Shown piece by piece: positions 34,718 to 46,450 of a DNA stretch of 64,000 bases. Positions within the stretch are counted from its first letter, which is position 1; every line of letters begins with the position of its first letter. The stretch comes from Corbicula japonica (lineage: Eukaryota > Mollusca > Bivalvia > Venerida > Cyrenidae). Location: assembly GCA_038501625.1 (NCBI GenBank), contig JAZAYU010000220.1, forward strand, positions 496,001 through 560,000. Direction: 5' to 3'. The notes under the pieces were generated by a model. The model worked only from the letters and a program-made list of their open reading frames with translations, was not told where the DNA came from and ran no database searches. The translations under genes and the position numbers were made by a program.

Positions 34718-34755
34718 ACATGTTTGCAGTCTGTTGTATGTGACCCAGTACTGAC

Positions 34756-34835
34756 CTGAGTTTAGAATCTCGAGCTCATGATCTATATGGTTGTGTACAT
34801 CACCATTCATAGTCCCATTAGGCTTTGAGCCAACT
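34756..34835 (-). CDS. PDZ scaffold gene, exon 3
   Basis: 80 nt, acceptor GTATTATTTCAG|A, donor CTCAG|GTCAGT. It enters in phase 2 (completing an AGA codon from exon 2) and leaves in phase 1. It encodes VGSKPNGTMNGDVHNHIDHE followed by LEILNS, a short hydrophilic linker after the PDZ domain. The exact phase fit with exons 2 and 4 is the main support. Confidence 0.8.
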
Positions 34836-34967
34836 CTGAAATAATACAACATCAAGTAGTTGAGGCATATTATTTATATACAGAAATAGGGCATGTCATG
34901 CATAAAATGAACAAGTCATCAATATATCTCATTCATAATTTAATTGTGCTTTTAATGGCACTAAGTG

Positions 34968-35195
34968 TTGCTAGCATGGGACATTTCTACTGTAACCATG
35001 TGTGACCAGTCTAGATCCAGATCAGCTGGCTCATCTGTGCCATTTGATCAGGATCTACACTGTTTGCTTCTTAGACCTAAGTTATCAAAAAGCAAAAAGT
35101 GCTGTGCCTAATCAGATGTCATGTATGTGCTGGCTGATCTGGATCTACACTGTTCACCCACGCCAAAAAGGCATTTATATGGAGGAAAGCGTTAA
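34968..35195. repeat. TTAA-MITE copy
   Basis: Left terminal repeat decayed, right end TATATGGAGGAAAGCGTTAA, both half-hairpins recognisable. It fills part of intron 2. Another left-end stub (TTAACCATTTACTCCATA) follows at 35192. Confidence 0.7.
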
Positions 35196-35957
35196 CCATT
35201 TACTCCATATATAATTATTGATTCTGTGATATAAAATTATGTTCCTAGAATTTTGTCTGTTGTACACAGGAAGTTTGGAATAAAGGAGTGCAGTGTATTT
35301 TTCCACCAATTTGGGAATGGGGCATGGGCCTTTCACATTGGGGAAAATGTGTTGTTTAATACTAAAATAGAAAATTTCAACTTTCTTAAAAATATTTTAG
35401 AAAAAAACATCACCTAAGGTTGTGAATATTGTACTTATGGCATGATAACAGACAGCATGACATTGTTCATCTGAGGAAACTTTGCGTTTTCTTCTTTCAC
35501 AAACTTTATACACTAAACTACTGTACATATTTCTCTAAACACACTGAATCTGAAGCAGGTATGAATTAACTTTCATAAAATCCATTCATTCCCAATTACT
35601 ATAAAGCCTCAAACAGGGTAGACCTACTCTAATTTCCATCCAGATCCCGAGTTCACCATCAATCACCAGGTAGCAAACAGACACAGGTATCCCAAAACAT
35701 GCTTTGTGTTGGTAAAGAACATTCTGTGTTCCAGAGTATGATAGTTATATTCAATCATGAAATGTTTATATACAGGCATGCTGAAACATGTCAGCCAGTC
35801 AAGAAAGGATTCCACCTGCACAAGTTTTAAGTACACATGATTCACATCCAAGTGCCGACTTTGACCTTAGATGTCAGGTGTGGAATAACATAAAAATGCT
35901 AACATTGCTTTTGTGGCATACATCATACAATCCAATCCAATCCAATTTTATTTAAGA

Positions 35958-36216
35958 TTTACACTTTCCATTTTTTGATGTATAAGGTTATATCTGACCA
36001 AAATGGCAAACAGTACAAATCCTGATCTGACAGCGCAGATGTGCCATCTGATCAGGATCTGTGCTGTTCACATTTCGATTTATTAGGTTATTTCTGACCT
36101 ATAAGTTAACAGTGCAGATCCTATTCAGACAGCACGGATGTGCCCACTGAACAGGATCTGCACTGATTGCACATGCGATAAAATGCTAATATGATATTAA
36201 GGAGTAAAGGGTGAAG
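35958..36216. repeat. TTAA-MITE copy, rearranged
   Basis: Three half-hairpin blocks in a row (gatcctgatctgaca, gatcaggatctgtgc, gatcctattcagaca) and a right end aaggagtaaagggtg. It lies about 24 bp downstream of the exon 2 donor. Confidence 0.7.
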
Positions 36217-36239
36217 GGCTATCATCACAGAGATGTTAC

Positions 36240-36391
36240 CTTGTGAGCTCAAGCACGAGCTGGTCTGTGGCAGCTTTAATCAGTCTCTGGGCATCTTGGT
36301 GTTCCAGACCTTTGGCTCTCTGTCCGTTTATACTCTCTACATAATCTCCAACCTGCAGACCTTCATTGTACGCCTTACTGTTTGGGTTGAT
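36240..36391 (-). CDS. PDZ scaffold gene, exon 2 (second half of PDZ)
   Basis: 152 nt, acceptor TTCTTTTTTACAG|ATC, donor CTCACAAG|GTAACA. It enters in phase 0 and leaves in phase 2. It encodes the second half of the PDZ fold: INPNSKAYNEGLQVGDYVES, then INGQRAKGLEHQDAQRLI and a closing LVLELT strand. The GLQVGDYVESING stretch is the classical PDZ G-x-x-x-GD-x-hxxING motif, and the H in EHQDAQ is at the usual alpha-B position. It joins exon 1 without a split codon. Confidence 0.93.
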
Positions 36392-36636
36392 CTGTAAAAA
36401 AGAACATCTTTTGTTAAAGGCATCGTGAAAACAGAAAAAAACCTTTTCTTAAATGAATCACGGGAAGATATCTGAAAATGGAAAACCTTTTTTTCCAATG
36501 CATGCTGGGAAGATATCTAAAAACAGAGAACCCAGTTTTTTCAGATTTCAAAGAAACCCCCCACATTGTTAATGAGTTAATGCCACTTGAAAATGACCTA
36601 ACTCTTATTGTAAAAGGGTTACAAAAATTATTTTCT

Positions 36637-36830
36637 TTACACAGATCAGTCGGCATCCGTGCCCTCTGATCATGTTCTGCACTGTTGGCTTTATGACTCA
36701 ATAGGTTATTTTTGTCCAAAATGCGACCAGTGCAGATCCAGATCAGATGGAACGGATGTGCTGGCTGATCTGGATCTACACTGGTTGCACACGTGTAAAA
36801 ATGCATATATATGGAGAAAAGGGTTTACCT
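36637..36830. repeat. TTAA-MITE copy
   Basis: Left end lost. Right end TATATGGAGAAAAGGGTTTA. The second hairpin gcgaccagtgcagatcc ... ggatctacactggttgc is intact. Confidence 0.75.
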
Positions 36831-36892
36831 TAAAAGAAATCATTTAACTACATGTAGAAATCATTTTGATGCTACAAAATTGTTATACTAAA

Positions 36893-37070
36893 ATCAAGGG
36901 CCATAATTATGTCCAGAAAAGATTACAGAAAAAAATTGATTCTTTTAACCTACCTACCATATGAGCAAGTTTGGAAATATCATACAAGAGAGATATGGAG
37001 AGACGGACACATGTACAGACAAATGCAAACCTATACACCTTCCACTTCATGGAGGTATAAAAATATAAAT
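36893..37070 (+). repeat. Dispersed repeat D, diverged copy
   Basis: Shares gggccataa, gagcaagtttg..aat, gacggaca and the ending ccacttcatggaggtataa with the copies at 47851 and 62309. Confidence 0.55.
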
Positions 37071-38142
37071 ATTACAACTATTGCTTTTTTATTGCATTGC
37101 TGATGAGCATCAAATGCCAAAAGTGAACATGAATGTTGCTCCAACAGTGACATGCAAAATGAATGAATTTTATTGCATTTTTATGCATTACTCTTATAAA
37201 TTGCAGATGCATGTTTTAACCCTATTGCACATCATTAATTTCCTATAATCATCATAATAAACAAACGTGCAAGAAGATGTTTCCGATAAGCTTACGATAT
37301 CTACATCTGTTGCAATTTCTGGCAGTTAATCCATCAATATACATCTACAGCAATAAAATCATCATAAAACTCCTATAAAGTTCTATATCTGGCTTACATA
37401 ATGCTTCCCAGATATGTCTTCTCTGCCAAGATCTGCAATTACACCTGAATTAAGGATTCCTCTTTGATACTACTTTCGTATTTTTATTTTTCATATGATA
37501 CCAATAAATACTGCACGAAAATAGTGCTAAATGCAACGTAAATGCTTTGTTATTAAATAACAATAAGTACAATGTGATAAATAATAGAGAAAATGTTACC
37601 CCCATCAAAGTTATAACTACACTAAGCCAAATAAAATCTCACTTTTTAGTTAACAGCAATTATTCCAACAGGTAATCTAGTCAAATGTTCTTAATTCCAA
37701 GATGCACCAGATTTTAAATCCATAAAATTCATCGAAAGTTATCGAAACATGTGATATTCCCAGCACAAAATAAGCGAAAAAGAAAATCTTAGGCAGGCCA
37801 ACCTGCACGTGTACTTAGAGCACTTGTTTTGTGTGATGAACCAGAAGTATGTAAAGGTAGATCACTCTTACAGATCATTTATCATCATCTCAGTGTGAGA
37901 AGGGTTTAAGTTCCATTTAAATATGAAGAAGATACAGCACTATTGCATTAAGACGGCAATATGTTCGCATAATGTAAACATTAACCTTCTGCACTTAATT
38001 AACAAAAGTCAGACTTGTTTTAAAACTGACTGTTCCACTAAGAACAGTGTCACACATTAACTCTACTCAATAGATACCCCTTTTACCAGTGGAGAACACT
38101 GTAGATTCAGATCAGCTGGCACATTTGTGCAACTGTTTATGG

Positions 38143-38337
38143 AAAGTACCTCTGGAATTCAAGGACAAATTTCCAAGTTGTGGGGGGAAAATGTCACGGT
38201 ATGAATCTAGTCACTATCTGGGGAGAGGATGGGTAAGCGGCCCAGATAGCTCAATTGGGAGAGCACTCGCCCTGTAATAGAGGGGTGCCAGGTTCGAGTC
38301 TTGGTCTGACTGCTCATTCTCTCTCACCCTGTGACAG
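38143..38337 (+). mobile_element. tRNA-derived SINE-like insertion
   Basis: Foreign sequence inside a TTAA-MITE that contains a tRNA-like body (38240-38312). The boundaries are estimated from where MITE sequence stops and resumes. No target duplication is clear. Confidence 0.55.
38240..38312 (+). tRNA. tRNA-like sequence (probably SINE head, not a functional tRNA)
   Basis: A good internal A box (tagctcaattgggagagca, 38247-38265) and B box (ggttcgagtc, 38291-38300) are correctly spaced for RNA polymerase III. An anticodon-arm stem (ccct/aggg) can be drawn with loop gtaatag, which would read AAT. The acceptor stem does not pair properly, so a working tRNA is unlikely. A tRNA-derived SINE is the better reading. 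Confidence 0.5.
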
Positions 38338-39054
38338 GATTCATTAGCTTATTTCTGACCAAGAGTCGAACAGTACAGATCAAGATCAAATGGCACAGGT
38401 GTGCTGGCCATTCTGTATCTAAACTGGTCGCACATGTTTTACAATGCTTATAATATAGAGTACACACAACCAAGGGCAAAAAAAAAAGGTATATCAGAAT
38501 TCATTCATATATTAGCTTAGGTCTATAATCTTGTCTGACAAACATCTTTCAACAGTATATAAGTCAAAGTGGACATGAAGCGATGCCATATGCTCCTAAA
38601 GTGGCTCAAACAGTGAAGAACATGTTCCACACTCTCCGGTCTCTGGAAGCAATTAACACTTCCTGTTTTCTGTAAATCAAGTACAACCTGATCAAAGGCA
38701 GAGGGAAGCTTGCAAAAACATGTTTCTCCAATTTTTGAGGTAATCATGTGAATAAATGGACAAAGTATCTGGGATTTTGTATATTACCTGCAAATTGGAA
38801 AATCAGTTTATTCAACATGATTTTCTGGTACATTTAATTCACATTACTCACAAATTCTGCAAGCTTTTTATGAGGATTGCACAATGATTAAGGAAATTAT
38901 TATATAATTATTTATTAGTAATAGTTTGTTTTTTTTTAAAGTTTATTCAAGTACTGCAAAGCAGAGCACAGTCTTGTTATTACTCTTCTGAATATTTTGT
39001 TATTTAGGAATGTAACATATATTGAAAATGAGAGAACCATTTGGGTTGTTTTTA

Positions 39055-39292
39055 CTCTTCATTAAGGCTTTTTTCTGCATGAGTGAACAGAATATTGTAG
39101 ATCCAGATCTGCTGCCACATGCATGTTGTATGATCAACATCTGAACTGTTCACTTTAAGATTTGTTAGGTTATTTCTGACAAATATGCAATAATTGCAGA
39201 TCCAGATCAAAATTGCATAGTTGTGCCAGCTGATCTAGATCTACAATGATCACACAAATGATAAACCCTGTATATATAGAGTTAAGAAATTA
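39055..39292. repeat. TTAA-MITE, degenerate copy
   Basis: Both half-hairpins (gtagatccagatctgc, gcagatccagatcaaa, gatctagatctac) are present; the termini are poorly preserved. Confidence 0.65.
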
Positions 39293-39699
39293 AGTAAGCA
39301 TTAAAGCTTTCACCAATATCAAACAAAAACCTAAATGTTTTTCATATTTTGATGAACACCCTTTAGCATATTTTGATTTCACCATTTAACACCCAGTTAC
39401 ACAGAGCCATCAGTGAGTGATCTCATATAACAGCCTGTGAAGACTACAAGACTGAAGGTATGTGAGACATAAAAAATTTAGTGTGTGCCAGGGAGAAGCG
39501 ATTAACTGTCAGATCTTGGGGAGCAGTCATTAACTGTCCAGCAGCATGTTTTCCTGACAGAACATCTCTCAACATCCTGCCAGAAAGCATCAGACAGAAA
39601 CACATCATAGCTCAATCTGTCTTGTATAAAGGTACAGGAGATCATCACTTCAAGGTTATATCTGTAAGCTCAACAACAAGTGGTTGAACTGGTATTCTC

Positions 39700-39745
39700 T
39701 TTTAACACTTTACTCCATGAATATGACTTTTAAACTACTATTGAA
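39700..39745. repeat. TTAA-MITE left-end fragment
   Basis: ttaacactttactccatgaa only. Confidence 0.5.
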
Positions 39746-40174
39746 ATATAACAGCATTGATTGAATGTATGGGGAGACTTTTTACTTTGTATAGTATCCT
39801 ATATCATTCATTTAATCCTTCATTACCTCATGTAACTCACACAAAGAACAGAGATTTAGCAGACATATTTGTATTTTTAGATAAATTTTTCCTGTTTCCT
39901 AACCGTAGAATCTTACCCCATTACACTAATTACAAAAAACATTTAACAAAAATGCCAATTTTTCACCACCATCGGATGTTATCTTCACCCTCTATCTTAG
40001 GTCTACCATAAACCTTCATCATGTGTGATTTAAATGCATTATCTATCTTAAAATACCAGTATGACATCATCTGGGAGAACATCCAGACAGACAGACATAA
40101 ATCAGACAAAAAATACATCATAATCTTTACATACCAGTAAATCTTTATTTAACCCTTTACTCCATAATATACCA

Positions 40175-40321
40175 GGGCCCAAGATCATAAAACTAAATTT
40201 TGAGATCAGTCTCAAATCTCAAGGATCTGATTGGCTGAAATGGCGAACTGGTCGCCATTTCAGCCAATCAGATGCTTGAGATTTGAGACTGATCTCCAGA
40301 TTTAGTTTTATGATCTTGGGC
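40175..40321. mobile_element. Hairpin element inside a MITE (cccaagatca subtype)
   Basis: gggcccaagatcataaaac ... gcgaactggtcgcc ... ttttatgatcttgggc; inserted in the left terminal region of the MITE. Confidence 0.85.
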
Positions 40322-40501
40322 ACAGTATATGGTATATTATATAGTTTTATCAGCTGTGAAACCAGTGTAGATCTAGATCAGCATGAACATCCATGCAATC
40401 TGATCTGGATAAAAACTGGACCAGGTACTTTTTGGTCAGAAATAACTGAATGAATCTAACAGCAAACAGTATAGATCCTGACCAGATGGCATCCAGTGCC
40501 C

Positions 40502-40637
40502 AAGGTTATAAAACTGAGCATGGAAACCAGTCTCAAATCTCAAGCATCTGATTGGCTGAAATGGCGACCAGTCGCCATTTCAGCCAAGCAGATGCTTGAG
40601 ATTTGAGACTGGTTTCCAATCTCAGCTTTATAACCTT
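40502..40637. mobile_element. Hairpin element inside a MITE (aaggttata subtype)
   Basis: aaggttataaaactgagc ... gcgaccagtcgcc ... gctttataacctt; inserted in the second half of the same MITE. Confidence 0.85.
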
Positions 40638-40725
40638 CAGCCCAGATGACACATCTGGATCTACACTGTTCGATCATAGGGAAACAGCCTTTCCATAGAG
40701 TAATGATTTTAAATCCTTATATATC

Positions 40726-40978
40726 TTTACCCTTTCCTACATATATATGCCTTTTATGGCACAGGCAAAGTTACAGTGTAGATCAGCCAGCATATCTATG
40801 ATTTATGATCAGGATCTACACTGTTTGCTTCTTGGTCAGAAATATCCTAAAGAATCTAAAAGCAAACAGTGTAGATCCTAATAAGACATCAGACATCATG
40901 ATGGATGTGCCAGCTGATCTGGATCTACACTGTTCGCCCATCCAAGTAGGCGTATAATTATACGGAGGAAAGGGTTAA
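40726..40978. repeat. TTAA-MITE copy (complete)
   Basis: TTTACCCTTTCCTACAT on the left, TACGGAGGAAAGGGTTAA on the right. It shares its right TTAA with the next copy. Confidence 0.8.
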
Positions 40979-41227
40979 CCTTTTCTCCCTAGACATGGCT
41001 TTTATCCTATGAGCAAATATTGTAGATCCTGATCACCAGGCACATACTTGCCACCTGATCAGGATCTGTGCTGTTTGCTTGAGATTCAGTAGGATTTTTT
41101 CTGATTGGAAGTAACCACTGTAGATCCAGATCATTAGATCAGATGGCACAGACATGCCAGCTGATCTAAATCTACACTTGTTGTAAATGACTGTGATAAA
41201 ACCCATACTTCTAGAGTAAAGGGTTAA
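40975..41227. repeat. TTAA-MITE copy (complete)
   Basis: TTAACCTTTTCTCCCTAG on the left, CTAGAGTAAAGGGTTAA on the right. Head-to-tail with the previous copy, with a single TTAA between them. Confidence 0.8.
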
Positions 41228-41523
41228 ATATCAGAATGAAATCATCTGGGTGAACATCCAGACAGACATAAATCAGAATGAAACCACTGTAAGAAAATAC
41301 ATTAGAAACTTTAGAAACTAGTAAATCTTCATTTAAAATACCCTGGATGCACTTAAACTAGTGGGCATAAAATTTCATGATTTTCAATTTTCTTGTGTAA
41401 TTTTTTTTAAATCTTTGATAATATTTTTTTATATTTAAATTCCATTCCATAACTCTTGGAGGTTTAAAATTTTATGGATCAGATCACCCATCAAAAGTAT
41501 GAAACAAGCTGCATCATGCCTTA

Positions 41524-42785
41524 AAACAAGCCAGTTGTATAAGGCATTGTGACAGCAAGTTGTATAAGGCATTGTGACAGCAAGTTGTATAGGGCATTGT
41601 GACAAACAGTTGTATAGGGCATTCTGACATCCAGTTGTATAAGGCATTGTGACAGCAAGTTGTATAAGGCATTGTGACAGCAAGTTGTATAGGGCATTGT
41701 TGACAAACAGTTGTATAGGGCATTCTGACATCCAGTTGTATAGGGCATTGTGACAGCCAGTTGTATAAGGCATTGTGACAGCCAGTTGTATAAGGCATTG
41801 TGACAGGCAGTGGTATAGGGTATTGTGACAGCCAGTTGTAAAGGGCATTGTGACAGCCAGTTGTATAAGGCATTGTGACAGCCAGTTGTATTGGGCATTG
41901 TGACAGGCAGTTGTATTGGGTGTTATGACAGGCAGTTGTTTCGGGCATTGTGACAGCCAGTTGTATAGGGCATTGTGACAGCCAGTTATATAGGGCATTG
42001 TGACAGCCAGTTGTTTAGGGCATTGTGACATCAAGTTGTATAGGGCATTGTGACAAACAGTTGTATAGGGCATTCTGACATCCAGTTGTATAGGGCATTG
42101 TAACAGTCAGGTGTATAGGACATTGTGACAGCCAGTTATATAAGGCATTGTGACAAACAGTTGTCTAGGGCATTGTGACAGTCAGTTGTATAGGACATTG
42201 TGACGGCCATTTGTAAAGGGTATTGTGACAGGCAATTGTTTAGGGCATTATGACAGCCAGTTGTATAGGGTATTGTGACAGCCAGTTGTATAGGGCAACG
42301 TGACAGCCAGTTGTATAGGGTATTGTGACAGCCAATTATATAGGGCATGGTGACAGCCAGATGTATAGGGCATTGTGACAGCCAGTTGTATAGGTCATTT
42401 TTACAGCCAGATGTATAGGGTATCGTGACAGCCAGTTGTTTTGGGCATTGTGACATCCAGTTGTATAAGGCATTGTGACAGCCAGTTGTATAGGGCATTG
42501 TGACAGCCAGCTGTATAGGGTATTATGACAGCCAATTGTATAGGGCATTATGACAGCCAGTTGTATAGGGCATTGTGACAGCCAGTTGTATAGGGCATTG
42601 TGATAGTCAGTTGTACTGGGCATTGTGACAGAGTTGTATTGGGCATTATGACAGTTAGTTGTTTAGGGCATTGTGCAGCAAGTTGTACAGGGATTTTGTG
42701 CAGCCAGTTGTTTAGGGCATTGCAACATCAAGTTGTATAGGGCATTGTGACACCTAGTTGTAAAGGGTTTAGTGACATGCCTTTT
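41524..42785. repeat. Minisatellite, 25-bp unit
   Basis: About 50 copies of a unit built from agttgtatagggcattgtgaca. The 25-bp period shifts the frame each repeat, so the same 25-residue peptide pattern (MPYTTGCHNALYNW-type) appears in all three minus-strand frames. This is an artefact of a stop-free unit, not coding evidence. Edge copies are more diverged. Confidence 0.92.
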
Positions 42786-43827
42786 GTTGAGGGCAGCCAA
42801 ATGTGCAGGCCAGTATGCCAAGCTAGATGTATAAAAATAGTTGAAAATGGAAAGCCATTTTCATATTTCACAATTATTTTCTTCAGCTTACTACACAAAC
42901 CCAAACTTTTCCTAAAATCATTTTCTTCTTTACATTTTCATTTTTCATCAATCAATTTGTGACTTCTTGATACTGGCTTGCAAATTCCCTGCACAAAATT
43001 GTTTACATGCCAGTTCACCATTAAAAATCATTAGTAGTTTATATCCTAACAGTTACATTTTGATTTGGAATGTGAATTTGAACCCATAAAACAACTTCCT
43101 GGACAATCCCAGGTCATTTCAGGTGAGTAAAATACACTTCAAAGTACAATTTGCTTATCAACATTAAATCAAATACATCTTTAACTGAATAAATCAGTAA
43201 TGTAATAACAGAGGTAGCAGCTGTGAGGCTGATAAGCTTATCTCAGGCTTACATCCTGACTTACTTAACAGATATCCAACTGTCTAAATATATACTTCTA
43301 CTACTAATTTTGAAGATGAATGAAATATAGGTGAAATAAGTTTCTGATAGGCTTACTGTTATATCATTTTATTTTGCACAGGTTTAATTTTCACGTATTT
43401 TGCGCTACCGCAAGAGCCAGAAATTCAACCCCAGCGAAATGAAACTATTTAACACTGTTTCTTTATAGAAAAATACAGTTGCATAAATTTAAGTCCCAGC
43501 GAATTTGTTATTTACTGGTTTTCACGGAAATTTGCCCTCACGAAATTAAATGATACTACAGAATGTAGAATCGGATTTCTGATAGGAATATCGAAATTTA
43601 AATTTAACATTACAAGTGCTGTACAGACAAACCTTTGCTATAGACCACATGTCAATAAAGTACAGTCTAACCTGTGCTTAAGACTACCTGTAAATAAAGA
43701 CAAGTTTTGGATGAAGATTTAAGTGTATTTGTCCCATTGACTGATTTAAAGAAACAAATTCACCTAGGAACAAAGACCACATGCCTTCAAAGACCAATTT
43801 TGGGTTTTCCCCTAAGTGGTCTTATTT

Positions 43828-43912
43828 CACACGGTCACAGATGTGCCATCTCATCTGGATCTACACTGTTTGCACATGGGATAAAAGCTGTATCCATAAA
43901 GAAAAGGGTTAA
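43828..43912. repeat. TTAA-MITE fragment (right end)
   Basis: cagatgtgccatctcatctgg then ccataaagaaaagggTTAA. Confidence 0.65.
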
Positions 43913-43963
43913 CCAAAAACTATGAAATTTCATGCCCAGAAATATAAATAAATTCAGTAACTG

Positions 43964-44084
43964 TGCCCAAGATTATTAAACTAAATCTGGAGATCCGTTT
44001 CAAATCTCAAACATCTGACTGGCTGACATTGCTACTGGTCGATTTGAGACTGGTCTCCAATCTTAGTTTTATGATCATGGGCCC
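43964..44084. repeat. Hairpin element, central deletion
   Basis: gcccaagattattaaactaa ... ggtctccaatcttagttt ... gatcatgggccc, with a shortened centre. Confidence 0.7.
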
Positions 44085-44149
44085 TGATAATATAAAATAC
44101 TAACCTTTACCATTGTCTTTGTCCACAAATTTTTTCTTAACAAAGCACC

Positions 44150-44735
44150 AAAACTGTATATTTAAAATTAAATGTGTTTTAATGTCCACAAACTTGGAAA
44201 GTCTGAATGACCATCTGAAATGTCAAAAATGACCAAAACAATATGCACTTGAAGAATCGATTTTAACGTCCACGAAGCTGAAAAGTCGCAATGTCCAACA
44301 AGAATATGCACTGGAAGATTTGGGATTCAAAGTCCAACTTGGTAAGTCAAAAAGTTACCGTGTCTATATAATATATGCACTTGAATATTGGATTTTCAGC
44401 ATCCAACAACCTGATAAGTTAAAGTGGCCATACAAGATGTGCATTTAATGATATAAAGTACCAGCATTTACAAATTTGGTTTGTCACACTAGTCACACCG
44501 ACCTTACAAACATAATTATGCACTAGAAAATTAAAGTTTCAACCTCCAAATCATGGAAAGTCACACTATAAAGTTGGTTTTGTCAAATCGACTAAACAAG
44601 AGTAGTGGCACTTTATGATGTAAGTTCCAGCATCCACAAATTTGCTAAATCACAATGACTTCACAATACATGTATATGCATTTGAAGATTTAGCTTCCAA
44701 CCTTCAAAACAATTGGTAGTCCCAGTGAATAGAAA
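44150..44735. repeat. Degenerate tandem array, about 60-110 bp unit
   Basis: Recurring atatgcacttgaagat, caacctccaa and aaagtcacaatg words at irregular spacing; an old, strongly diverged array. Confidence 0.6.
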
Positions 44736-45796
44736 TCATCACTGTTTGAAGAAAAACTCAGATGAAGGTTATTATGATACAAAGCCCCAAACAACCTGTC
44801 GGAACATTACAACATGAAGATAGCTTCACACCTGCCAAATTTTGCCCCCATCTATAAAACACACATCTCATAAAATCTGAAACTCTATCTCTCATATCAG
44901 ACAGTTTATGAGAAATTTAAGTGGCAGCCCACCCTTATCTCTCTGCTGATTTTCCAGCCAATCAACTCTGGGAAGGGATCAAATATGTTTGTCAGTTTTA
45001 CATTAGGGCATAATCTATATTAAGCTTTGATGTTATTTCTGGCAGAAAAAATGTCTCAATCTAATCCATTTAATTCCAATTTCTAAATTTATAGTGTTTA
45101 TAGGTAACAATTTTAGAACTTTAATGAAACAAAGTCATGAAAGTCAAAGAAATGGTGCCAAGTTCAAAATGCATGTTACATGAATGTATAGCCCAAAGGA
45201 AAAGATGAGAAGGACTACATTTGATTTACATAATGTAAGAAATGGCTTAGGATAAAATTGTCCAGAACTTATCCCTATGCTCAGCTAAAGAGTTTTTTTT
45301 CTTCTATAATTATGTTAAATACAGGAATTCAAACTATCTAAAATTGAACATGTTTCTCCTTGTTAAAATTAAGTCAATCCCTGATATGTAAAATACAACA
45401 CATCTCGTTCTATACAAAAATACACCAACATTCAATACAAGGGAAGTAACTACAATTACATTTATCTATTACCACAATTAGCCATTAGGAGTTGTCTCCC
45501 TTGATCAATACATATCCTGGTCACAAATCATATCCTCTACAAATGAAACATTGTTTAAACAAATATTTGTTTTTGAAACCCTCACAAGTGGTAAGAATTT
45601 GAAATTTGATTTCTTTAAAATATTGTGACTCATGTCAACAAAATGGATGTTTAAACTGCTCGAAATGAATGACCATAAATTTAACTCAAGTAATAAATTG
45701 AAATAACAATTTCTGTCAAATTTCTGTCTGGTTAATTTAAAATTCTGACATAAGATTGGCATGATAATGTGGAGCAGCAAGCCTACAATCAGCTAG

Positions 45797-45974
45797 GCCC
45801 CAAGATTATAAAACTGAGATTTGAAACGAGTCTCAAATCTCAAGAATGCTAGAGATTTGAGACTGCTTTCAAATCTCAGTTTTATAATCTTCAGCACAGG
45901 TTTGGTTGCCATTTCAGCCAACCAGATGCTTGAGATTTGAGACCGGTTTACATTCTCAGTTTTATAATCTTCAG
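45797..45974. repeat. Hairpin element with duplicated right arm
   Basis: A short palindrome (45797-45893, gccccaagattataaaact ... gttttataatcttcagc) is followed by a second right arm (45908-45974) ending in the same word. Confidence 0.7.
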
Positions 45975-46202
45975 CAAAGGTTTGAACTTTTCTGAATGAT
46001 TGGCAGTAGGTGAGACTGTTTCCAGCTGAAAGACAGCAACTATTTCATGAATGTGAATATCTGCTTTGATGAAGTTTTTTTTTTAATGCAGGGTGGTGAT
46101 ACATCAAATATTAGACTACTTAATGTTTGCCTTGCTCAAAAATACACTTAATACACCTACACATCATTTTAACTTTTAACTTTCTGTAGCAGATTAAGCA
46201 TA

Positions 46203-46450
46203 TTAAACCTTTACTTGATGTATATGGATTTTATCGTATGTGTGACCAGGATAGATCCTGAACCTGATCAGCGAGCACATTCGTGCCATCTGATCTGCAT
46301 CAACACTGGTCGCTTCTTAGTCAGATATACATGTAACCTTATGACAAGAGAAGGGAACAGTGTAGATCCTGATCAGACAACACAGATGTGCCAGCAGATC
46401 TGGATCTACACTGTTTGCCAATTGGATATAAGCACATCCCATATAGTACA
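46203..46450. repeat. TTAA-MITE copy
   Basis: TTAAACCTTTACTTGATG on the left; second half-hairpin gtagatcctgatcagac ... gatctggatctacac; right end decayed. Confidence 0.7.

Larger units (their letters stand above)
27520..34755 (-). other. Intron 3
   Basis: About 7.2 kb of repeats: TTAA-MITEs (27661, 28781, 30187, 30437, 31995, 33204, 33628, 34519), a cluster of hairpin elements (28455-29060), family C (29106), an 83-bp duplication (29541), the 145-bp repeat element (30672) and a duplicated block (32945-33640). Bases 27910-28440, 29720-30180 and 32320-32940 show nothing. Confidence 0.65.
34836..36239 (-). other. Intron 2
   Basis: 1,404 bp with two TTAA-MITEs (34968, 35958). Bases 35220-35950 are AT-rich with nothing identified. 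Confidence 0.75.
38055..38470. repeat. TTAA-MITE split by a tRNA-like SINE
   Basis: The left part, ttaactctactcaatagat to agatcagctggcacatttg, is followed by about 195 bp of foreign sequence. The MITE resumes with gattcattagcttatttctg and the second half-hairpin. Confidence 0.7.
40149..40711. repeat. TTAA-MITE carrying two hairpin elements
   Basis: The MITE begins TTAACCCTTTACTCCATAATA, is interrupted at 40175-40321 and again at 40502-40637, and ends near catagagtaatga. The intervening pieces are MITE sequence in the normal order. Confidence 0.8.

Noticed and set aside
38240..38312. Functional tRNA gene
   Set aside because: A and B boxes are good but the acceptor stem does not pair, and it is embedded in an insertion within a MITE.
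38523..38747. 74-residue minus ORF as an exon of the PDZ gene
   Set aside because: Lies between the two PDZ exons, which join perfectly without it; no phase-0 exon borders.
41435..42623. Long minus-strand proteins of repeated MPYTTGCHNALYNW type
   Set aside because: Same pattern in all three frames because of a 25-bp stop-free unit.
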